From Candidatus Thioglobus sp. (lineage in GTDB: Bacteria > Pseudomonadota > Gammaproteobacteria > PS1 > Pseudothioglobaceae), in NCBI GenBank assembly GCA_015163925.1, contig JAAOIF010000059.1, positions 1 to 6,950 on the forward strand: DNA of 6,950 nt, in the 5' to 3' direction. The notes under the pieces are model-generated. The model had not been told where the DNA came from and did no database searches. It was given only the letters and a program-made list of their open reading frames with translations. The position numbers and the translations under genes are program-made. Shown here in pieces: positions 1 through 6,897 of the stretch (the stretch's first letter is position 1; every line of letters starts with the position of its first letter).

Positions 1-1
1 G

Positions 2-121
2 CTGTTAATCGCCAAAAAACACCAAGTAGAAATGCCGATTTGCACGCAGGTTTTGCAAGTAACAGAAGGCAAAATCAGCCCTATTGAGGCGGTAAATTAT
101 CTCTTGTCACGGGATTTGGTC
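2..121 (+). pseudogene. gpsA: 3' end of glycerol-3-phosphate dehydrogenase [NAD(P)+], truncated
   Basis: The frame starting at base 2 reads as the last ~39 residues of GpsA, which reduces dihydroxyacetone phosphate to sn-glycerol 3-phosphate for phospholipid synthesis in the cytosol. Visible family features are the helical C-terminal segment AKKHQVEMPICTQV, then EGKISPIEAVNYLLSRDL, which matches the usual GpsA ending (…A..LGV.MPI…V…G.….EAV..LL.R.L). GpsA normally stops within a few residues of this SRxL motif. Here the frame stays open to a TGA at 167-169, but from about base 120 the meaningful protein is in the next frame (fadD). So the native stop codon is missing and the gene is cut within its last codons. 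The 5' part lies outside the window. Identification rests on motif recall, not on a search. Confidence 0.72.
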
Positions 122-146
122 TCAGGCTGTCGTCAAAAAGCCGATT

Positions 147-746
147 GTGCAAGGCTACGGGCTGACTGAATGCTCGCCGGTGGTGAGCGCTGAGAGCTTT
201 GATACTGCGGAATTTAGCGGCTCGGTGGGTCAGCCATTAGCCAAAACACAGGTGAGGATTTTGGATAAATCTCAGGCGGAAATTGCTAATGGTGAGGTTG
301 GTGAAATTGCTGTGAAAGGCGCGCAAGTGATGCAAAATTATTGGCAAAAGCAAGAGCAAAATCAGCAAATTTTTACTAAAGATGGCTATTTTCTCAGCGG
401 CGATATGGGTTATTTTGATGAGCTCGGACGCATAAAAATCGTTGATAGAGCTAAGGATTTGATTATTATTTCTGGTTTTAATGTTTATCCTTGCGAAATT
501 GAGCAAGTGCTAAATCAGCATCTCAAAGTGCTTGAATCGGCTTGCATCGGCGTTGATGATGAGGTCAGCGGGCAGGCTGTGAAGGCTTTTGTGGTCAAAA
601 AAGCGGGTGCGGATTTGAGTGAAAAAAGTTTGATTGAGTATTGCCAAAAGCATCTGGCGCATTACAAAATCCCGCATACGATTGAATGGATTGCCGAGCT
701 GCCGAAATCAAATATCGGCAAAATACTTAAAAGGGAATTGGTTTAA
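147..746 (+). CDS. fadD: long-chain acyl-CoA ligase (AMP-binding), C-terminal part only
   Basis: This is the C-terminal third of an adenylate-forming enzyme of the fatty acyl-CoA synthetase type, which activates fatty acids with ATP and CoA through an acyl-AMP intermediate. Numbering from the GTG at 147, the visible core motifs are YGLTE at 4-8 (A5), SGD at 84-86 followed by GRIKIVDRAKD at 94-104 (A7/A8 and the hinge; the usual TGD is SGD here), SGFNVYP at 109-115, and PKSNIGKILKREL at 186-198 (A10), whose GK lysine (K192) is the expected catalytic lysine. The GTG is not a true start: family sequence continues upstream as KKPIV (from about 135) until it meets the gpsA piece at about 118-125. 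Some 350 N-terminal residues, including the P-loop, are absent, so the product would be inactive. Substrate chain length is inferred only from family resemblance. Confidence 0.85.
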   Translation: MQGYGLTECSPVVSAESFDTAEFSGSVGQPLAKTQVRILDKSQAEIANGEVGEIAVKGAQVMQNYWQKQEQNQQIFTKDGYFLSGDMGYFDELGRIKIVDRAKDLIIISGFNVYPCEIEQVLNQHLKVLESACIGVDDEVSGQAVKAFVVKKAGADLSEKSLIEYCQKHLAHYKIPHTIEWIAELPKSNIGKILKRELV

Positions 747-770
747 GGCTCTCAGCCAGCAAGTACGGTC

Positions 771-846
771 TGAAAAACCATGACACAGGCAAGGCTTGTG
801 TCAGAATGACTGAAAAACCTTGACACAGGCCTTGCCTGTGTAGGAA
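771..846. repeat. two tandem ~38-bp hairpin repeats
   Basis: Two consecutive copies start with the same TGAAAAACC[A/T]TGACACAGGC sequence (771-810 and 811-846). Copy 1 forms a 10-bp stem (781-790 with 794-803, one G-T pair, loop AAG). Copy 2 forms an 8-bp stem (823-830 with 834-841, loop CTT). The loops and inner stems differ while pairing is kept, as expected if the structure is maintained. Copy 1 ends in TCAGAATGAC, the same 10 bases that close a hairpin near 6744-6767, suggesting a dispersed intergenic palindromic family. The unit sits between two convergent reading frames. Confidence 0.7.
773..841 (-). terminator. probable intrinsic terminator(s) for the minus-strand Ig-like gene
   Basis: Read on the minus strand, the hairpin at 841-823 starts 6 bases after the TAA (849-847) of the Ig-like frame and is followed by CAAGG then five T (817-813). 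The second hairpin at 803-781 is followed by TGG and five T (777-773). Each is a GC-containing stem plus a short U tract. The downstream one has the better spacing. On the plus strand no T run follows either stem, so termination of fadD transcription here would be weaker or rho-dependent. This is inferred from structure only. Confidence 0.5.
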
Positions 847-3489
847 TTAATTAACAGTAATTATTAAATCTGCTTTAATACTTGGATCTGCAACGGCAGA
901 GATTTCTACAGTAACTAGACCCCCAATTGCGCCCCCAGCGCCTTCAAAGATAACTGAGCCATCTGGGTCGCTTGCAACTACTAACTCACCATCTAAAAAA
1001 CCCTCGCCATCGTCTGCGACTGAAATTCTCCATTTAATATTTTGATTTGCGGCATTAACTGGCAAGACTCTGGCGGTTAGAGTTATGGTTCCGCCATTTG
1101 CCACTGTCCGGACTGTGCTGGTAAATTCAATTCCGGTTACTGCGACAACTGGGGCTGGGCGAATGCTAATCTGCTTAGTGGCAATAACAGAATTATCAGA
1201 ATTGGAACGGGCAGTTATAGTTTCAAATCCCTCGCTGCCGCCGGTGACAGTAAGAATATTGCCATTGGAAATATTGGCATCGGCGTTGAGTTGTGTAACT
1301 GACCATGTAATCCCTGAATCAGTGGCATCGGCTGGGGTGACAGTAGCAGTTAAAGCCAAAGTTGAACCGATTTCCAATGTGGTTTCAGTATTGGTGATGG
1401 TAATTGCGGTAACTGGAATTCTATTAACAGTAAAAGTTTGAGTGCTGGTAGTGCCTGAGCCGTCATCGGCAGTGGCAGTAACAATTACAGTGCCGGGGGC
1501 GATGGCAGTTAGCGTTGAGCCGAGAATGCTGGCAACTGCGTTGTTTGGAACTGACCAAGTAAAACTCGGGGTACTGGCAGTATTTGGCACTACGGAAGCG
1601 GCTAAATTCACAGTTCCGCCAACAGGCACTTCAGCGGCGCTGGTGATATTAATTGCGGTAATTGCAATTCCATTCACAGTAAAGCTTTGAGTGCCGGTAA
1701 CGCCGCTGCCGTCATTTGCTCTGGCTTGGATGGTTACAGAGCCGGGGGCAATACCTTGCAAAATTCCGCCGGCGTTGACAGTGGCAACATTTGAGCTACC
1801 GCTGATGATTGCCCATGAAACAGTTGGATCAGTGGCTGTGGATGGCAAAACATCAACAGTTAATTGCAGAGATGAGCGATGCGCTACAAAATTTTGACTG
1901 CTGATAGTAATTGAGGTAATTGGCGTTGCAGTAACGGTGAGAGTTTGAGTGGCAGTAATTCCGCTGCCGTCAGCCGCTGTGGCAGTTACAATTACAGTGC
2001 CGGCGGCGACTCCGCTGATGGTTATGCCGCTGAGAGTGGCAACCGAGCCATCGCCATCAATAGTCCAATTAATATCAGAATTAGTGGCATTAGTTGGCAA
2101 CACATCAGCAGCTAATTCTAAGGTGGCGCTATCTGCTACTGTGGCGGCGCTGGTGATAGAAATTCCAGTTACATCTATTGTAGTAGGTGGTCTGGCGGTT
2201 ACGGTAATACTTTGCGTGTCGCTGGTCACTCCGTCTGCTGTGGCAGTAACGATAACTGTGCCAGCGTTGGCGGTGGAAAGCACATTTCCAGCAAGGGTTG
2301 CACCAGTTGTGCCAGCCTCGGTAATTGCCCATGAAACAGTTGGAGTGGTGGCATCAGACGGCAACACCTCAGCATTTAATTGCAGAGTTGCACCAGCTAC
2401 TACCGTATTGGTGCTGTTGATAGTAACTGAGGCGACTGGGACTGGGGCTGGGGTAATTGTAATAGTTTGCGGAGTTGTAATTCCTCCAGCTGTGGCAGTG
2501 ATTTCAACTGTGCCAGCGGCGGTGGTGGAAAGCACATTTCCAGCAAGAGTAGCGCCAGTTGTGCCAGCATCAGTAATTACCCAAGAAACAGTTCGGCTGG
2601 TGGCATCAGACGGCTCAACATCAGCAATTAAAGTCAGGTCATCTCCAGCCACAGCGGTATTAGCAGAAGTTATGCTAACTGCGGTAACTGGCACATCTGC
2701 TGCCACAATAGTAATACTAATGACATTACTAACGCCTGATTGCACAGAACTGATAGTTATAGATACTCCGCCTACGCCAGTGGCAGTGAAAACATTGCCA
2801 ACAAGATTACCAGAGCCGCTGACAGGTGAATATCTATATTCAACTCTTGTATCAGTGGCATCGGCTGGCGAGACAGTATGGGCTAAAGTTATAGATTCGC
2901 CGACTGTTACTGTCAGGAATCCGTCAGTGTTAATTGAGGTAACTGGCACTGGGTCAATAGTAATAGTTTGCTCGCTGGTAATTCCGTCTGCTGTGGCAGT
3001 TACCACAACTGTTCCGGTGGAAACGGCGGAAAGGATATTGCCATTGCTAAGACTTGCACCAGTTGAGCCATCATCGGAGATTGCCCAAGTGAGGGCTGGG
3101 TTAGTGGCGTTGACTGGGGCGACAGTAGCAGTTAGGGTCAGGTCAGTTCCAAGCACTACGGTAGCGGCAGAATCTATGGAAACTGCGGTAACTGGGAAGG
3201 TTTGCGCTATAATTATCAAGCCGTGATATCTCACAAAGTTACTACCATCAGTGGGCCTAGCGTTTAGCCCACCTTGTCCAACAGCAATGCCGTGGAGGAC
3301 ATTTGGAGTAACGCTGGTATCAATGCTGGCTATGCTGGGGTTAGTGTTAATTGCCCAAACGATGGCTTTATTATCGGCATTGTCTGGCGCTATATTCCGC
3401 ACGGTAAGTGCATGAGTTGCGCCGACTTCTATGCTGGGTATGAGGTTTATATCAAAACTGGCAACGAAAATTGGATTAACTGTGAGTAC
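847..3489 (-). CDS. tandem bacterial Ig-like (Big_2-type) domain array, 3' part of a large surface protein
   Basis: In residue numbers of the fused frame, domains begin near 350 (divergent), 449, 531, 617, 700, 788, 871, 957, 1040 and 1130. Each follows the pattern PVTAVSI.SA..V..G..L.L.A.V.P..AT…(V/I)(S/T)W.I…….A.L.GN.LS…[11 protein letters not shown]…TQ.(I/F)TV, the Ig-like fold seen in invasin/intimin-like and other surface adhesins. The protein ends in the final domain (LIITVN), with no LPXTG, autotransporter or type IX sorting tail visible, so the export route cannot be told. The N-terminus with any signal peptide is lost at the junction with argS. Some neighbouring modules are very similar in DNA, pointing to expansion by unequal recombination. 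The role is probably adhesion or cell-surface stalk, inferred only from domain type. Confidence 0.8.
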   Translation of the reverse strand, partial: VLTVNPIFVASFDINLIPSIEVGATHALTVRNIAPDNADNKAIVWAINTNPSIASIDTSVTPNVLHGIAVGQGGLNARPTDGSNFVRYHGLIIIAQTFPVTAVSIDSAATVVLGTDLTLTATVAPVNATNPALTWAISDDGSTGASLSNGNILSAVSTGTVVVTATADGITSEQTITIDPVPVTSINTDGFLTVTVGESITLAHTVSPADATDTRVEYRYSPVSGSGNLVGNVFTATGVGGVSITISSVQSGVSNVISITIVAADVPVTAVSITSANTAVAGDDLTLIADVEPSDATSRTVSWVITDAGTTGATLAGNVLSTTAAGTVEITATAGGITTPQTITITPAPVPVASVTINSTNTVVAGATLQLNAEVLPSDATTPTVSWAITEAGTTGATLAGNVLSTANAGTVIVTATADGVTSDTQSITVTARPPTTIDVTGISITSAATVADSATLELAADVLPTNATNSDINWTIDGDGSVATLSGITISGVAAGTVIVTATAADGSGITATQTLTVTATPITSITISSQNFVAHRSSLQLTVDVLPSTATDPTVSWAIISGSSNVATVNAGGILQGIAPGSVTIQARANDGSGVTGTQSFTVNGIAITAINITSAAEVPVGGTVNLAASVVPNTASTPSFTWSVPNNAVASILGSTLTAIAPGTVIVTATADDGSGTTSTQTFTVNRIPVTAITITNTETTLEIGSTLALTATVTPADATDSGITWSVTQLNADANISNGNILTVTGGSEGFETITARSNSDNSVIATKQISIRPAPVVAVTGIEFTSTVRTVANGGTITLTARVLPVNAANQNIKWRISVADDGEGFLDGELVVASDPDGSVIFEGAGGAIGGLVTVEISAVADPSIKADLIITVN

Positions 3490-4536
3490 GCGCTCAAATT
3501 TTTCCAAATGATAAGCAATATCTGCGGCAAAATATGTGTGAGCGCCGTTTTCCCGAACCACAACTCGGTCCAAATCATCGCCAAAATCAGTGGTTTTAAA
3601 CCAAAGTGCGCCGGATTTTTCATAGATATAATTTGCCGCTTGCAACTTTTCAACCGAGGATTTTAACAAGCCAGAATCCGCCAAAGATTGCTCAGAAAAC
3701 CACTTGTCAAAATCCACTCCAAACTCAGCCAAATCAGTTTTAATATCATCCAAAATATTACTAATCGCCAAAGCAAAAATGGTCTTATAACCCTTACCCA
3801 ATGCGGTTTTACAATTAGCAATCAAGCCGTCAATATGCTTTTCTTTATCGCCGCCGTCCCGCTCATCAGCGCAAATATTTTGGAAAATATCCACCTTTTT
3901 AATGCCGCTAATTTGCTTGGAAATCGCAAAAATATAATCGCCTTTGTAGCCATTATCGGGGAATTTATCGGTCTCAATATAGCGCAAATAAACGCTTGTC
4001 GCCAAAATATCCATTTGCCGCCCGGCATCATTTACATAATATTCGCAATCCACCGCAAAGCCAGTTGCAGCAAGCAAATTCGCCACCGTTGCCCCATACG
4101 CTGCGCCGCGCCCATGCCCGACATGCAGCGGTCCGGTCGGATTTGCGGACACAAATTCCAGTAAAACTCGCTTGCCTGAGCCAAAATCTGAGCGCCCATA
4201 AGCCTTTGCCTGAGTGATAATTTGCTCAATAATTTGCGTATTTGAGCCTTGTGACATAAAAAAATTGATAAAACCGGCGCCGGCAATTTCCACTTTTTCC
4301 ACCTCATCGGACTGAGGCAAATTAGCTCTAATTTTCTCCGCCAAAGCTCTTGGATTTAGCGCCGATTGCCCGGACAAAACCATCGCAATATTACTGGCAA
4401 AATCCCCTTGCGACTTGTCTTTAGCGTGGTCAATGCGAATATTATCTATCACATTTTCAGCCACATTTTCCAGCACGCCAGCAGCCACTAATTGCTCCAA
4501 ACTTTGCTGTAATAATTGTTGTAAAAGCTGTTTCAT
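847..4536 (-). CDS. chimeric frame: ArgS N-terminal part fused in frame to ~10 Ig-like domains
   Basis: A single 1229-codon frame starts at ATG 4536, with AAAGGA 3 bases upstream as a ribosome binding site. Residues 1-349 are arginyl-tRNA synthetase. From residue 350 (base 3489) the protein becomes a Thr/Ala/Val/Ser-rich array of bacterial Ig-like domains of about 83 residues each, running to the stop. No known family combines these parts. ArgS is cut just before the GADHHGY region it needs, and the Ig array is entered at the last strand of a preceding domain (LTVNP). Ig arrays of this kind normally belong to exported surface proteins, but no signal peptide is present, so the product would be cytosolic and misplaced. 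The fusion is best read as two gene fragments joined at about 3486-3490 that happen to share frame. The two halves are described separately below. Confidence 0.8.
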   Translation of the reverse strand: MKQLLQQLLQQSLEQLVAAGVLENVAENVIDNIRIDHAKDKSQGDFASNIAMVLSGQSALNPRALAEKIRANLPQSDEVEKVEIAGAGFINFFMSQGSNTQIIEQIITQAKAYGRSDFGSGKRVLLEFVSANPTGPLHVGHGRGAAYGATVANLLAATGFAVDCEYYVNDAGRQMDILATSVYLRYIETDKFPDNGYKGDYIFAISKQISGIKKVDIFQNICADERDGGDKEKHIDGLIANCKTALGKGYKTIFALAISNILDDIKTDLAEFGVDFDKWFSEQSLADSGLLKSSVEKLQAANYIYEKSGALWFKTTDFGDDLDRVVVRENGAHTYFAADIAYHLEKFERVLTVNPIFVASFDINLIPSIEVGATHALTVRNIAPDNADNKAIVWAINTNPSIASIDTSVTPNVLHGIAVGQGGLNARPTDGSNFVRYHGLIIIAQTFPVTAVSIDSAATVVLGTDLTLTATVAPVNATNPALTWAISDDGSTGASLSNGNILSAVSTGTVVVTATADGITSEQTITIDPVPVTSINTDGFLTVTVGESITLAHTVSPADATDTRVEYRYSPVSGSGNLVGNVFTATGVGGVSITISSVQSGVSNVISITIVAADVPVTAVSITSANTAVAGDDLTLIADVEPSDATSRTVSWVITDAGTTGATLAGNVLSTTAAGTVEITATAGGITTPQTITITPAPVPVASVTINSTNTVVAGATLQLNAEVLPSDATTPTVSWAITEAGTTGATLAGNVLSTANAGTVIVTATADGVTSDTQSITVTARPPTTIDVTGISITSAATVADSATLELAADVLPTNATNSDINWTIDGDGSVATLSGITISGVAAGTVIVTATAADGSGITATQTLTVTATPITSITISSQNFVAHRSSLQLTVDVLPSTATDPTVSWAIISGSSNVATVNAGGILQGIAPGSVTIQARANDGSGVTGTQSFTVNGIAITAINITSAAEVPVGGTVNLAASVVPNTASTPSFTWSVPNNAVASILGSTLTAIAPGTVIVTATADDGSGTTSTQTFTVNRIPVTAITITNTETTLEIGSTLALTATVTPADATDSGITWSVTQLNADANISNGNILTVTGGSEGFETITARSNSDNSVIATKQISIRPAPVVAVTGIEFTSTVRTVANGGTITLTARVLPVNAANQNIKWRISVADDGEGFLDGELVVASDPDGSVIFEGAGGAIGGLVTVEISAVADPSIKADLIITVN
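2272..2650 (-). repeat. highly similar adjacent Ig modules, period 252 bp
   Basis: The stretch around 2272-2398 recurs at 2524-2650 with long identical runs, for example GGTGGAAAGCACATTTCCAG at both places and GTGGCATCAGACGGC in both. The offset is exactly 252 bp, or 84 codons. The encoded [14 protein letters not shown] segment is identical at residues 658-671 and 742-755. Other modules in the array are much less alike in DNA, so this pair is the most recent duplication. Confidence 0.75.
3490..4536 (-). pseudogene. argS: arginyl-tRNA synthetase, N-terminal ~349 residues
   Basis: ArgS is a class I synthetase that charges tRNA-Arg. Residues 1-~95 are the N-terminal tRNA-binding domain (GDFASNIAM at 44-52, GAGFINFF at 86-93). 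The catalytic domain follows with [17 protein letters not shown] at 128-144, which contains the HIGH signature as HVGH (138-141), and then YVNDAGRQM at 167-175. Residues 332-349 ([18 protein letters not shown]) are the segment that normally leads into the GFD…WGADHHGY motif. That motif, the KMSK-like loop and the DALR anticodon-binding domain are all missing, about 40% of a normal ~560-590-residue protein. A good SD (AAAGGA) and a TGATG overlap with a short upstream frame suggest that the 5' end is native. The product would be inactive, so a living cell would need an intact copy elsewhere. Confidence 0.9.
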
Positions 4537-4625
4537 CAGTCCTTTAAGAACTCAAAATCTATCATTTTAACTTCATTATCCAGCCGAAACAGCACAATCC
4601 TCAAGCCAAAATTTTCATTAAACAT
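4536..4625 (-). CDS. possible 29-residue leader-like frame overlapping argS start
   Basis: An ATG at 4625, one base past the McrC-like stop (TAG 4629-4627), opens a 29-codon frame reading [17 protein letters not shown] and ending in IDFEFLKD. It ends in a TGA that shares one base with the argS ATG (TGATG at 4538-4534). This arrangement would couple argS translation to it. No convincing ribosome binding site precedes the ATG. In the same frame the reading extends upstream to a TAA at 4679-4677. It could also be the tail of a frameshifted upstream gene or chance. I recognise no family. Confidence 0.25.
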   Translation of the reverse strand: MFNENFGLRIVLFRLDNEVKMIDFEFLKD

Positions 4626-4626
4626 T

Positions 4627-5142
4627 CTAATTAGTTGGTAATTTAATGCCAATTTTCTTAAATTCCTTAAATTGCGTTATTTCTGCCGCATCATTCCATA
4701 AATTATCGGTCAAATCTTGCCCATTTTTGTTTGGATAAATAATCAAGCATTTTGCGATTTGCTCATCTAAATTTATTTCTTGGCGAATGGCTTTATTTCT
4801 ACCGTATCGAGCAAGTTGGGCGATGTCTTCATCTTCGTTTTTATCTTTATATTGTGGCTTATATTTTGTATCAATAATCATATCATTAACTAAAAAATCA
4901 GTCTTTTTAAATTGGTATTTAACCTCATTTTCATCCAGCAACAAAGCATAAACATATTGCTCAAATAACAAACTCATATTAATATAAAACGGTGGCGTGA
5001 GGTTTTTAGTATTGGTATTTTTTAGATTATAAGCAAAGCGTTTGAGTATCATTTTTGCCAATTTCAAGGCTTCAGAATAGTCTTTAAAAAAGGCATTATT
5101 TTTAAAATTTTGCAGGCGATAAATATCAACCTCATCGCCCAC
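4627..5142 (-). pseudogene. mcrC: McrC-family restriction component, C-terminal nuclease half
   Basis: The 171 residues from a GTG at 5142 match the C-terminal PD-(D/E)XK nuclease part of McrC, the partner of the McrB GTPase in modification-dependent restriction. Key features are INMSLLFEQYVYALL at 54-68 (the family's N/D-M..LFE.YV..LL helix), D82 (KTD) and D91-T-K93 within IIDTKYK at 89-95 as the likely metal-binding triad, and DIAQLARYGR at 106-115 (family D.YQL..Y). Family-like reading continues upstream of the GTG (RLAYCLAPFELV) to about 5178, where pyrF begins, so GTG is only the first in-frame start codon. The N-terminal half and any mcrB are absent, so the fragment cannot work as a McrBC system. 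It ends with a normal TAG just before the short frame and argS. The family is fairly sure; the symbol is by homology only. Confidence 0.7.
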
Positions 5143-5171
5143 TAACTCAAACGGAGCAAGGCAATAAGCCA

Positions 5172-5405
5172 GCCGACAGTTTCTGGCACATCAAAAAACT
5201 TCAAATCCACAAAAACCTTTTTATCCCTTGCCAGCAGCCACTCCAGCAGCTCAAAATACTGCCCGCTCATCAGCATTTCCATACCGATTTTGTAAAACAC
5301 TACTTCCTCTCCGAGCTGCTTTACCAAAGCTTTAGCCGCTGAAATCTCAGCCACATCAAGGGCAAAAATCAGCCGCTCATTAGTTGGAATATCTTTTGCT
5401 TTCAT
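5172..5405 (-). pseudogene. pyrF: orotidine 5'-phosphate decarboxylase, N-terminal third
   Basis: PyrF makes UMP from OMP in the last step of pyrimidine synthesis. From ATG 5405 (preferred over the TTG at 5417, because family sequence starts only at about residue 8), visible features are ERLIFALDV at 10-18 with substrate-binding D17, YKIGME with K39, and the signature VFVDLKFFDVP at 64-74 carrying the catalytic D67, K69 and D72. Residues to V77 fit the family (DVPETV). Then the frame reads GWLIALLRLS and stops at TAG 5144-5142, which is not PyrF: the same bases in another frame belong to the McrC fragment. Two thirds of the (beta/alpha)8 barrel of a ~230-residue enzyme is lost, so it is inactive. 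Bases 5225-5277 recur exactly at the window end. Confidence 0.88.
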
Positions 5406-5448
5406 CAAATTATTCAAAAATAATAAGGCTTGATTTTACTCATATCTA

Positions 5449-5476
5449 TTTTCAAAGTGGTAATTTATACGATAAA
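5449..5476 (+). promoter_or_regulatory. candidate promoter for tRNA-Arg/aroC
   Basis: In the AT-rich 85-bp gap between divergent pyrF and the tRNA, TTTTCA (5449-5454) and GATAAA (5471-5476) are each 4/6 matches to sigma-70 boxes with a 16-bp spacer. They would start transcription a few bases before the mature tRNA 5' end at 5491. CATAAT at 5482-5487 is a better -10 by sequence but lies too close to the tRNA start. This is a weak call in AT-rich DNA. Confidence 0.3.
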
Positions 5477-5490
5477 ATTGCCATAATTTC

Positions 5491-5567
5491 GTCCTTGTGG
5501 CTCAGCTGGATAGAGCAGCCGCCTCCTAAGCGGCAGGTCAGTGGTTCAAATCCACTCAAGGACGCCA
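5491..5567 (+). tRNA. tRNA-Arg (anticodon CCT)
   Basis: A complete cloverleaf is visible. The acceptor stem GTCCTTG (5491-5497) pairs perfectly with CAAGGAC (5557-5563). The D-stem is GCTC/GAGC (5500-5503, 5513-5516). The anticodon stem GCCGC/GCGGC (5518-5522, 5530-5534) encloses loop CTCCTAA with anticodon CCT at 5525-5527. The T-arm is AGTGG-TTCAAAT-CCACT (5540-5556). The discriminator is G5564 and the CCA is genome-encoded at 5565-5567. CCU reads the AGG arginine codon and resembles the enterobacterial tRNA-Arg(CCU). aroC starts 35 bases downstream in the same direction with no obvious terminator between, so the two may be co-transcribed and processed. Confidence 0.96.
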
Positions 5568-5592
5568 TTTATAAAGTATTATATTAACATTT

Positions 5593-5596
5593 GGAG
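5593..5596 (+). promoter_or_regulatory. ribosome binding site of aroC
   Basis: GGAG lies six bases before the ATG at 5603. No competing in-frame start with a better site lies between the tRNA and this ATG, so it fixes the aroC start. Confidence 0.75.
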
Positions 5597-5602
5597 TGAA
5601 AA

Positions 5603-6700
5603 ATGAGTGGCAATAGTATTGGAAAATTATTCAGCGTTACTACCGCCGGCGAGTCCCACGGCGAGGCGTTAATCGGCATTGTTGATGGCTGTCCGCCGGG
5701 TCTGAGCTTGAACGAGGCAGACTTACAAACCGATTTAGACCTCCGCAAACCCGGCACTTCTCGCCACACCACCCAGCGCCGTGAGGACGATTTGGTCAAA
5801 ATCCTCTCCGGCACATTTGAGGGCAAAACCACTGGCACGCCGATTGCATTAATAATTCAAAACACCGACCAGCGCTCAAAAGACTACGCCGACATCAAAA
5901 ACACCTTCAGACCCGGGCATGCCGATTACACTTATGCACAAAAATACGGCATCAGAGATTATCGCGGCGGCGGGCGTTCAAGCGCCAGAGAAACGGCTAT
6001 GCGAGTGGCTTGCGGAGGCATTGCCAAAAAATATTTAGCCGATAATTTAGACATTAAAATTCGCGGATATTTGGCTCAACTCGGCGATATTAAGGCTGAA
6101 AAAATTGACTGGGAGGAAATTCATAACAACCCTTTTTTCTGCCCAGACGCCAGCAAAATCACCGAGCTGGAAAATTATATGGACGCTTTGCGAAAGTCCG
6201 GAGACTCCATTGGTGCAAGGATAAATCTGCTTGCCAGCAATATTCCGCCCGGACTCGGTGAGCCGATTTTTGACCGCTTAGATGCCGAAATCGCCCATAG
6301 TTTGATGAGTATTAACGCTGTTAAGGGAGTGGAAATCGGCGCTGGTTTTGGCTCAATTACCCAGCTCGGCAGCCAGCACCGAGACCCCATCAGCCCACAA
6401 GGATTTGCCTCAAACCACTCCGGCGGCACGCTCGGCGGCATCAGTTCAGGGCAAGATTTGTTAGTATCAATCGCACTCAAACCGACCTCCAGTTTGCGCC
6501 TGCCGATTGCCAGTATTAACACCAAAGGCGAACCCACCGAAGTCATCACCAAAGGCCGCCACGACCCCTGCGTAGGCATTCGCGCCACTCCGATTGCCGA
6601 GGCGATGTTAGCAATCACACTAATGGACCACCTGCTACGCCACCGAGCGCAAAACGCCGATGTCAAGCCCTCAACCCCCATCATCCCAGCACAGAGTTGA
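5603..6700 (+). CDS. aroC: chorismate synthase
   Basis: AroC catalyses the last shikimate-pathway step, converting 5-enolpyruvylshikimate 3-phosphate to chorismate with reduced FMN, in the cytosol. The 365 residues match the usual full length (~360). Family signatures are all present: [11 protein letters not shown] at 10-20, [11 protein letters not shown] at 51-61, NTDQRS at 87-92, RPGHADYTY at 103-111 with the active-site His106, [16 protein letters not shown] at 116-131, [19 protein letters not shown] at 224-242, and GGISSGQ at 278-284. The C-terminal part has [19 protein letters not shown] at 317-335 and RAQNADVK at 348-355. The start is well supported by GGAG at 5593-5596, six bases before the ATG, and by the canonical SGN.IGKLF N-terminus. 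The close match to the E. coli type supports a gammaproteobacterial source. It is the only intact protein gene of known function here. Confidence 0.98.
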   Translation: MSGNSIGKLFSVTTAGESHGEALIGIVDGCPPGLSLNEADLQTDLDLRKPGTSRHTTQRREDDLVKILSGTFEGKTTGTPIALIIQNTDQRSKDYADIKNTFRPGHADYTYAQKYGIRDYRGGGRSSARETAMRVACGGIAKKYLADNLDIKIRGYLAQLGDIKAEKIDWEEIHNNPFFCPDASKITELENYMDALRKSGDSIGARINLLASNIPPGLGEPIFDRLDAEIAHSLMSINAVKGVEIGAGFGSITQLGSQHRDPISPQGFASNHSGGTLGGISSGQDLLVSIALKPTSSLRLPIASINTKGEPTEVITKGRHDPCVGIRATPIAEAMLAITLMDHLLRHRAQNADVKPSTPIIPAQS

Positions 6701-6897
6701 TTGATTTAATTACTGTTCCTCTGCCCTCTGTCCTCTGCCTGAGATTCTGAATCAAGTTCAGAATGACAGTGTGGGGCTAATTTTGAATGCAACGGACTGA
6801 AAGTCCTTCGGTGCGATTGCTTGAGATTGTAATTAACGAGGTGGTGAAATCCAAACTTTTGGATTTATTCGCATCTGTACTACTATTACTACTCCAC
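6701..6897. other. 197-bp non-coding spacer with several short hairpins
   Basis: No credible gene was found here. Besides the palindrome at 6744-6764 it holds GGACT-GAA-AGTCC (6794-6806). It also has a perfect 9-bp inverted repeat with a 2-base loop (6847-6855 with 6858-6866), itself enclosed by GGTGG (6840-6844) and CCACC (6894-6898). An ACT-rich run (6878-6893) precedes the abrupt switch to pyrF sequence at 6898. I recognise no RNA family. Confidence 0.5.
6744..6767. repeat. intergenic palindromic element downstream of aroC
   Basis: ATTCTGAA (6744-6751) pairs perfectly with TTCAGAAT (6757-6764) around loop TCAAG. The element ends in TCAGAATGAC (6758-6767), identical to 801-810 in the other spacer. 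It lies 43 bases after the aroC stop. No T run follows on either strand, so it fits a dispersed palindromic repeat better than a classic intrinsic terminator. A CT-rich run of CCTCTG-like units (6718-6739) precedes it. Confidence 0.55.

Noticed and set aside
1949..3226. Long open frame on the plus strand opposite the Ig array (425 codons), with several smaller ones nearby
   Set aside because: It is antisense to a clearly repetitive coding array. Ala/Thr/Val/Ser-rich codons rarely give stops on the opposite strand. The translation shows only mirrored repeats and no family resemblance.
847..3489. CRISPR or satellite DNA explanation for the repeats
   Set aside because: The period is about 250 bp, in frame, with divergence following protein structure. 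There are no short identical repeats with unique spacers.
4627..5142. A working McrBC-type defence system
   Set aside because: Only the nuclease half of one subunit is present and no GTPase partner is visible, so no system can be claimed.
3490..5567. Functional link between the argS fragment and tRNA-Arg(CCU) in one window
   Set aside because: argS is broken and on the opposite strand, separated by pieces of unrelated genes. Proximity is most simply chance given the scrambled layout.
5384..5587. Plus-strand 67-codon frame over the tRNA
   Set aside because: It runs through the pyrF start, the promoter region and the whole tRNA gene and has no family features.
6175..6684. 169-codon minus-strand frame inside aroC
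   Set aside because: It is the shadow of a full-length, motif-complete aroC on the plus strand.
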